From the NCBI GenBank assembly GCA_003118195.1, contig BEXV01000736.1, forward strand, positions 27,412 through 91,411: a stretch of DNA of 64,000 bases, written 5' to 3'. Shown here in pieces: positions 56,987 to 64,000 of this stretch (the first letter of the stretch is position 1; each line of letters begins with the position of its first letter). Origin of the DNA: Hemicentrotus pulcherrimus. Taxonomy: Eukaryota > Echinodermata > Echinoidea > Camarodonta > Strongylocentrotidae. The position numbers and the translations under genes were made by a program. The notes beneath the pieces were generated by a model, which had not been told where the DNA came from, did no database searches, and saw nothing but the letters and a program-made list of their open reading frames with translations.

Positions 56987-58600
56987 TAATCATTACAAAT
57001 GTGGAGAAACCATTTCAAAGATACATGGGAACACAATAAATATATTAACAAGTTTTTATTTATGCATAACTTCAAATTAGGTAAAATGTTTAGGAAATGA
57101 CAAACGGTAATTCATAACAAATGTTGTGTGTTCATAATTAAGCAATTTGTGCATTGCTTTGATGGCAAATGATACATGGGCAAATCTGATAGCAATAGTT
57201 ATGGCGAAAATAACAGTTTAACTTGTCTAGGGGTACAGTCCGAATGGTCATACACTTCATTCTCTGATTGTCGCTTTTATTCATGTTATGTCCTTTATTC
57301 ATACCACATTGCTGGGGATAAAATTGCTTCATAATATATAGCAAATGTACAATTAAGACAATTAACCATTTGACTATAGAGTTTTCATATTCCTCATAGG
57401 CTTTATACAGGAGCAACTCGGTTCCAGCAGGTAACGGGTTGATATAAATGGATACAAAATAGTAAATCATATAACAGACAAACTAGAGGTGTCGTTAAAT
57501 ACGAGACAATACAGCTTGAAAAAGCACATTTAGTAGTTTCGAGGTGACTCTTCGTAAATATAAATACCCTTTATTCTTCAAACTGATTTAGGAAGCCTTT
57601 GTTCGAAGCTCGAAACCGTCATGTGGTATATGAAAGTGCCGCTCCATCTAATGGATTACGAAATATAACAATATTTCCCGACCCCTTTCCACATCAATGC
57701 CCAAATTATCAAAGGTGCTTGAACTCAAGTCTACTCAAGCTCAATAAGAAAAAGATGGTGTGTGACGAAAGTCATATGTTTTCATGTTGTTTGTTCTATT
57801 TTGTTCATACTCTCTCCAATTAGCTTCTCCACTTTTCTGGTTTTTTTTTCCCAAATTGCCATTACCGTTAATTTCCCCTTAAGTACACAAACAAATATAT
57901 AGACCTCCACATGTCATTGAAAATGTGATACCACTGTATTTACTCGCTTGCTTGTCAGCGAGTTTAAAAAAAAAAACTTGTTTAATTTAACCCACACCTT
58001 GCAGAATTTTGGAGTCGCCACTGACTTTTTCAAATTCAAAATCCCTAGAAACTGGAATGCCAAATCTATTAAATAATAACATTTTACATAATTATCATAA
58101 ATTCTGAATTAGATAAACTGAATGGTATGGACAATTATTTTAAAAAATCACATCAATATAATTATAAACACAAATAATAGAAATATATCATAATAGACAG
58201 AATAAAACATTTTCATGTAAATGATTGATATTATCACATACAAGATATGAAAGCAAAAATATGAGTATAAACATGTACTATAGTTCATAGCAAAATTAAA
58301 ATAAATGCTCAATGTATTGAATATAGGATTAATTGTTCAGGTTATTAGGAATAAAATCATATGTTTTCATATGGCAATTTTCTTTTTCAAAGTAAGATAA
58401 ACAAAAGTAGAATGGTCAATATTCACATCAATGAACTTTATCTCAACGGAATCGTCCAATATTCTTGGTTGAATATTTAACAGAGGTATGACGCACGCGG
58501 AGACTAAATCTAGCTTAAAACTGTAATACTACCTAATTTCATTAAAAACCCATATCAAAAACACACCCACATGAATCACATTCTCTGTTCTGCCATTCTT
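56987..58600. other. AT-rich DNA, no gene recognised
   Basis: A 110-codon minus frame (57138-57470) has a hydrophobic segment and a Cys-rich end but no recognised domain or splice support. 58604-58840 follows a strong acceptor (ttctgccattctttgtctag) and two frames are open to near 58840, too ambiguous to call. Confidence 0.3.
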
Positions 58601-59048
58601 TGTCTAGATTCGATACAAACAACGATGGTATGGCCTGTCAGATAAAAGCCCTTCACTTAGAGTGTCCCACAGCTCATGCTTACATTCAACGTCTTCCAGT
58701 ATTTTGGTGGTTTCTTTTTGGACAGCGCCCGCCCACGTTTGTCGATGTCCAAGAGAAAGGGCGTTTTGTCTTTTTCTCGTTTATATGGCGCAACTCGCAA
58801 CTCCTCCGCTGCAAATCAAAAACGGAGGATAGTTCGACTTGAGAAGAAACGCGCATGACGGCGTCTGAGACTTTCTGAGTTTGCTGAACATACTTGAACC
58901 AAAGTTTGAATGCGTATTAACTCATGCGTATGGGTGGGATAAGCAAAACGAAACTTTGTAGATGGTGCGAGAGCGACACAAGTTAGCAACATTCTTTATC
59001 TCATTTTCTTTGGTGAGGTGATGTGATCATAGAGAGGGTTTTGTGTAG

Positions 59049-59209
59049 ATGAGAAAGAATTCGTCGACGCCTTCGAAGAGCGATCAAAGAATTGAAGGGC
59101 AACGAATACGGAGAAGAGATCTGAGGGTTGACGGGTTAACTAACGTCTTGAAAGTGTGGTTGGATTTGAGGAAATTGCCCTGTGACAACAGAATTAGCTC
59201 AAAACTAAG
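59049..59209 (+). CDS. candidate first coding exon, basic protein
   Basis: ATG at 59049 opens MRKNSSTPSKSDQRIEG, then RIRRRDLRVDGLTNVLKVW, and ends at a donor CTAAG|GTAAAT (GT at 59210) after 53 codons plus two bases. Unspliced, it stops at TAA immediately after the donor. The composition is Arg/Lys/Leu-rich and protein-like within an AT-rich neighbourhood. The preceding 'ttttgtgtag' could also serve as an acceptor. Not recognised. Confidence 0.42.
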
Positions 59210-60305
59210 GTAAATAATAATAAAATATCTTGTAATGTTATTGCAAATTCGTTTCATTATATTGATATTCATGATGTGAGTTATTTATTGATTCACGAGT
59301 CTTCTATCTGCAAAGATCATGTCTTTTTCCTATCATACTAATCAAGGAAGTTTTCATTGAAAACATAAATGTTGGAGCGCCAAACGAGTAAATGAATGTT
59401 GTTGTTTTTTGTAATTTTTTTCTCCACGCATGAAATAACTGGACTCGAGTCGAAAGTAAATATACTATATACTTGTAAAAAACAGGATAATGGAACAGAT
59501 TATTTGGAGTGATATCCCTCAGATTATTGTTTTCAAAAGCTCCCTTTTGCGACGATATCGCACAAACATTTTTATTCGCGGTTTAGGTCCTGCTTCTTAG
59601 GCCAACTAAACCGAGTGCGTGATATATTTGTATACCCCACATCTGTAGCAGTTCCATATGGCATGATGGTTCTATAATGTACTTCTATTAGTATCTCGGT
59701 AAGTGAAGTGCTATTTATAAAAAAAAGATCAGTCTTTAATTTAACTGTTTTTCTTTAAGATGACAGCTTTTTAACAAATATTGTAGCGGTATTCTTTTCT
59801 TAAGCTGCTAGGAGGCACCCTTTTCACCATTTCGACCATTTTCCTGTTATGACGGTGAGCGTGATACGCAGGTATTCGAGATCATCTCATCGCATTACGA
59901 TGGGTGGGAAAACTTCCCATAAATATCGATACGTAATCGATTCATTTGTTTTTCTATTCGTAATGGTTTTGATCAACATAATGACTTCTTCCATTTTGAT
60001 AAAAATACATATTTGATTGCCCCGTGCATTACATAAATTTCATGACGAGTCGCGAAGATCCTGCCACTTGTTATTCACATGTTTCTATTCAAACACAACT
60101 GCTACCACCAGTACGATAAACTAGGCTGTCATGAGGCGTAAAGAGTATTCAGGGAATTATTTATTAACATACAAAGCCATTCTCTATACTTGGATCGAGA
60201 GTAAATAACTAGCTTGTCAAAGGAATATAGTCACGGACTGTGAAACGAACCTTCAACATTGCGATTGAACGTTAAGTAAACTAACCGCTTTATTATCATC
60301 CACAG

Positions 60306-60377
60306 CAGAGGAGGAGCAAGAAATAGCACAGAAAGAACCTGTTTTCAAACGAAATATACAACAAATGCATCACAAAA
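60306..60377 (+). CDS. candidate internal coding exon, 72 nt
   Basis: Clear acceptor (cgctttattatcatccacag, AG at 60304-60305) and donor CAAAA|GTAAGA (GT at 60378). One frame reads EEEQEIAQKEPVFKRNIQQM and would join in phase to 61447. Another (RGGARNSTERTCFQTK) is the one in phase with 59049-59209. The first is the more protein-like, the second the better connected upstream, so the frame is unresolved. Confidence 0.4.
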
Positions 60378-60779
60378 GTAAGATTCCCTGTGTTTTCATT
60401 GCAACAACAAAAAATAAAGAAGACTTTCCCGTTCTTTAGGATGAGCCAAGAATTCAATTAAAGCTTGATACTTTTCAGTGCTTGCGTGACAAAAGAGTCC
60501 CACAGGACGAACGAAAGTCAAATGAAAATCAACGGTTGTATAGATGCGAGACGCAGCGAAATGCAATTTATGATCTCATGGGCCTATGGTTAAAAGCTAA
60601 TGTCATTTTGATTGATAAGATTTAAAGTCATATTCACGTTGTTTCCAGAGAAGCCACTTTGCGTTTAGAATATCGGACAAAATATTAAATGTCGATAACA
60701 AGTTAAATACAAAAAAAATTATAATGACTACTCGTATCGATATCTTTTTCGTAATGATGACGTAAACATTTCTCATGTA

Positions 60780-60935
60780 AACGATTACAAGATAAAAATA
60801 AAAAACATAAACAAAACAAAACAACAACAATAATAATAACAATAATAATAATGATAATACAAATGATAACAATGTTAATAATTGGATAATATAAAGCGCC
60901 TTTTTCAGAGAATAAAAAGCGCTGACCCTATTATA
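60780..60935 (-). mobile_element. SINE tail fragment with (aat)n
   Basis: (aat/aac)n is followed by 'ataaagcgcctttttcagag' and 'aataaaaagcgctgac', the reverse-complement paired tail. Confidence 0.6.
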
Positions 60936-61167
60936 CGATATTATGACGATACCATAAAACCAGATAAATTACTTTTTCTGAAAGACTGAATAATCGTTTA
61001 AATATTTATACATAACAATGTTTCCATGAAAGAAATGTAGTTTGTATAATGGAAAAGGATCACTTATTCGTTTGTACATTAATCAGAGAATGTTATCATT
61101 CATGCATTATCTTAAAAAAATAGATATCTAGTCACTTTGACCAACACGGCCATTAGCAGTAAAATGG

Positions 61168-61196
61168 CAATGATCCAATTTTCATTGGATCATTGG
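61168..61196. repeat. short inverted repeat
   Basis: aatgatccaa and ttggatcatt are separated by six bases. Confidence 0.7.
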
Positions 61197-61446
61197 ATAG
61201 GATAATATATGTCGCCTTAGACTTCAGGTTCGGTTGCATATATATTTATATTAAAATATAAGAAATAATGAAACGACCGTAGGAGATACTAACTTTACGA
61301 ATTTTCAGCGTTAAGCCTTTGCCTATCCGATTGTGTATATACATATAGACATGGATAGTGCAATTCAACTTTTGGCTGCAAAGTATCGTCAAAATAAAAT
61401 CATTATAGCACTGAATTGAATTGGATAGTGCTTTTTTCTATTCCAG

Positions 61447-61766
61447 ACATTCGAAGTTTTGACTTTAGTTTTTTTTATATCTACCACGTAAAGAGAAAAG
61501 CAAACAAAAAAAGCTGTCCGTCTCGAAGTTTTGCAGACAAGATGAGATATGATATTCAAATTTCACACCAAACCCACCTACACACCGGATTACCCTATAC
61601 AGACGCTGATAAAAGGGATAATCATTATCAACTGGAGCGGAGGATATTTATATCACCTAACTCAAAAACATGTACACTTTTACATAAACTTTCAGCCAGA
61701 CATATGCCCTATATATATATAGGCATAATCATATTACATGAAAAGATATTTTTATATACTTTTTAA
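61447..61766 (+). CDS. possible terminal exon, uncertain
   Basis: The acceptor 'tgcttttttctattccag' (AG at 61445-61446) is followed by a frame open for about 106 codons, with a hydrophilic middle part (KKSCPSRSFADKMRYDIQIS) but Tyr/Ile/Phe-rich ends. It joins in phase to the EEEQEIAQ frame of 60306-60377. A donor CAC|GTAAAG at 61488 would shorten it. No recognised domain; an open frame of this length is possible by chance. Confidence 0.22.
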
Positions 61767-61769
61767 ATA

Positions 61770-62755
61770 TTTCTAGTAAAGCCAATATTTTGCAGGGCCT
61801 TGTTGCCATAGCGATGCCATTTGTAACCAAGTATATCATGCAATCTAATTTCATGCGTATAAAGCCTTAAAACCACTGTTCATCAAAGGGGAAAAAGACA
61901 GAACCGCCATATTAGGACTATGGATAAAAAATGGGATCAGTTTGAAATGTCAACTATCTTCTTCTTCTTTTTAAAAACAGTGCTAAGTATTGCAAAATAT
62001 ATAACATATTTATAGTTATGTTTATGTTTATATGTACAATATATCTTTTCATTAATCAATTGATTCAGAACTTGAGGACACTTGCACCACTGACAGATGT
62101 ATAATGCCAAATTCCCTACTTTAGATAAAAATTACTTAATCAAGATGATATGTCATTATTTTAATAATCTTATTCTGTTACCGGGTAACTATAATGCAGT
62201 GTCGTCGAATATTCTTACGTATCTAGTTATTTGGTTGTATTAACGTTTCATACACAAATACAACTGTGAAAATATAAACTTACCCTTAAACGCCATATGA
62301 AACTGGAAAAACAGTGCCATTTTGTACATGTCAGACTTGTGACGATCGTAATGATATAATTTCACTTTAATTATTCATCACAATCAATTATTAAATGAAA
62401 TAAGCCTTACTTCACACCTCTAAAAATGAATAAAGTGCTGTTCGTGTACATTTTCCTTTATGTTAATGGCTGAGCGACTGAATAGGGAATTATATGAAGG
62501 AAACAATAAAGCAAAGCTCAAAATGAAAGCATGCAGAAAAGATTGTCTATGAGATGAGTCTCTGTATAAGAAACTCTTCGATTCTACTCAGATGAATTCA
62601 TTCAAGTCAATGTGTTCAAGCACCATTGACTGTATGCCTTTAAATAAACAACACTTGAAAGAAATTAGAGCAAGAAAATTGCAGTGTCAATACATTCAAT
62701 CTCCATCATTGATAAAAAATGTGGTTATATTCTACACTTTTTGATATAAAGAGTT
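61770..62755. other. AT-rich DNA, no gene recognised
   Basis: A minus-strand donor-like site (AAGG|GTAAGT at about 62286) follows an open minus frame containing MYKMALFFQFHMAFK, but the signal is isolated and is not called. Confidence 0.35.
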
Positions 62756-62774
62756 ACAATTTTTTATTTTAATT

Positions 62775-62850
62775 TTAAACTCTCGTATAGCGCATAATAT
62801 TATTGCATTGTTGTCTCAATGCGCTTAAATACACGAGAGAAAGAGAGAGA
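62775..62850 (-). mobile_element. SINE tail fragment plus GA microsatellite
   Basis: 'ctctcgtatagcgcataat' and 'ctcaatgcgcttaaata' form the reverse-complement tail, followed by (ga)n at 62835-62857. Confidence 0.55.
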
Positions 62851-63004
62851 GAGAGAAGAAAATGCATGGAACAAATTGCGCTTTCACCGTTGATCACTTA
62901 CAATTATCAAATCAATTACAAACTTTCATTATTAAATATGTAATTATCCATTTGCGATCATTGTTAATACAGTTCATGAAGAAGAAAAAATGGGTTTCTT
63001 CACC

Positions 63005-63115
63005 AGGGAGGTGTCATGATATAGTGATCATTCACTTGACCTTCAACCCAACGGTTTAGGGTTCGAATCAAGCTCGACACTAATGCATTTCGGCCAGACA
63101 TTAATCCACATTTGC
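63005..63115 (+). mobile_element. SINE head fragment
   Basis: tRNA-like 'atgatatagtgatcattcac' and B-box GGGTTCGAATCAA, then 'cgacactaatgcatttc' and 'cattaatccacatttgcact', matching the head-body junction of 9723 ('cgacacggcactaatatcca', 'attaacctgcacttgc'). Body and tail are lost. Confidence 0.7.
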
Positions 63116-64000
63116 ACTAATTATAACAGATATTGTTTTTGTCAAAAGATGCAGCTTTTTTTTTTGTGTAAGAACAGGACGTCTTTATTTTGATGTATTG
63201 AACTGTATATAAATATATTTGAAATATGAAAATGGGCAAAATAGGTTTTACTTGAATCTTGTTTTCTGATATCCAGAATCATACCAAACCCGATTCGATA
63301 ATAGGATATTTTTTTTGCTGACTCTTTGATAAAAAGCTTGTATTTTACTCTATCTAATACAGCTTCATAACGAGTTTCCACACTATGAGAGAGGTAACAT
63401 ATCCATTATAAACCAGATGTCGACGACCTTACAATTTTTGAGTACAGACTTGGAATAAGAAGAATCGACTTTATTAACGATAAGGTAAATTAGAAATTAG
63501 ATAAAATGAGACGGTTTTGACGGGTTAATAACAGATCATAATACCACCGCTCTGGTGGATTTCATAGACGTAAACAGTATTATATTGTTGCCAAGGTAAC
63601 TCTTATATTCTTTGTTTTCATCAGACAAATGTAATACTTTAAGATCTACCAGAATATTAATTTCTCCTTAGGACTAATCTGTTTTTATTCCATACTCCTT
63701 GAGACTAAGAAAATGTACTTTATACAGTCAAAGGAAGAGGCCTCGAAAGGAAGGCCTTGTTTGTTTTACATATATAATATTCTTAGAATGATAAAGTCAC
63801 AATCTTAGACGCATGGAATTAGATTTAGTTTAATAGCAACTTGTTAGATGAATCGAGAATTACCATATAAGTCGTTCTCGTATTAAGTGTAAACTGAAAA
63901 AGCGAGTTTGTAACATTTGCAAACTAGTATTAGAGGGCTTGTCCAACTGAAGGGGCCTCCAAATAAATGACATATTGATGAAAAAGGAATTAATGCATGT
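63116..64000. other. AT-rich DNA, no gene recognised
   Basis: No supported ORF, repeat or element end. The 79-codon minus frame (63142-63381) is unremarkable. Confidence 0.4.

Noticed and set aside
58604..58840. Apparent EF-hand loop start (FDTNNDG) after a good acceptor
   Set aside because: The loop lacks a hydrophobic residue at position 8 and the acidic residue at position 12, the following sequence is not an EF helix, and a second frame is also open.
62286..62400. Minus-strand open frame ending at GGTAAGT with a signal-like start
   Set aside because: No convincing acceptor or partner exon and no recognised motif; isolated donor-like sites are common in this much sequence.

Overview
This is eukaryotic nuclear DNA, most likely from a marine invertebrate and probably an echinoderm such as a sea urchin. 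The organism call is an inference. It rests on AT-rich intergenic sequence, many tRNA-derived SINEs with a 3' tail built on paired AAGCGCTT motifs, short foldback elements with TA or TTAA target sites, a Helitron-like element ending in CGACTGCGCGCAGTCG plus CTAG, and frequent GT, GA and ATT microsatellites. Nothing looks prokaryotic: no operons, no long ORFs, and the longest open frames are about 100-200 codons and mostly lie in repeats.

Layout. 0-11 kb is a dense nest of transposon remnants: a 0.9 kb palindromic element, a LINE reverse-transcriptase fossil, a Helitron-like element with a tandem core, a foldback minisatellite, a GGGACTTTTAGATT element family with nested insertions, a modular repeat and a full SINE. 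12-20 kb has promoter-like signals, microsatellites, polypyrimidine DNA, a second full copy of the GGGACTTTTAGATT element and several SINEs. 20-28 kb holds the best candidate host gene, a set of splice-bounded, phase-compatible plus-strand open segments (20414-25391). 28-39 kb is mainly unannotated AT-rich DNA with scattered MITEs. 39-43 kb has two more foldback MITEs and a weak cluster of exon-like segments near 40.3-41.0 kb. 43-54 kb is again repeats and LINE 3' ends. 54.9 kb carries a cysteine pattern like a piggyBac-type zinc ribbon, and 55.35-55.59 kb a minus-strand segment resembling the end of a PARP catalytic domain. 59.0-61.8 kb has a second set of exon-like segments on the plus strand.

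How it fits together: most of the recognisable content is mobile DNA, and the elements repeatedly interrupt one another. No complete gene is contained or identified. The window is best read as intron and intergenic DNA around parts of one to three unidentified host genes. Exon calls come from splice motifs, phase agreement and amino-acid composition only; transcript or homology data would be needed to confirm them.
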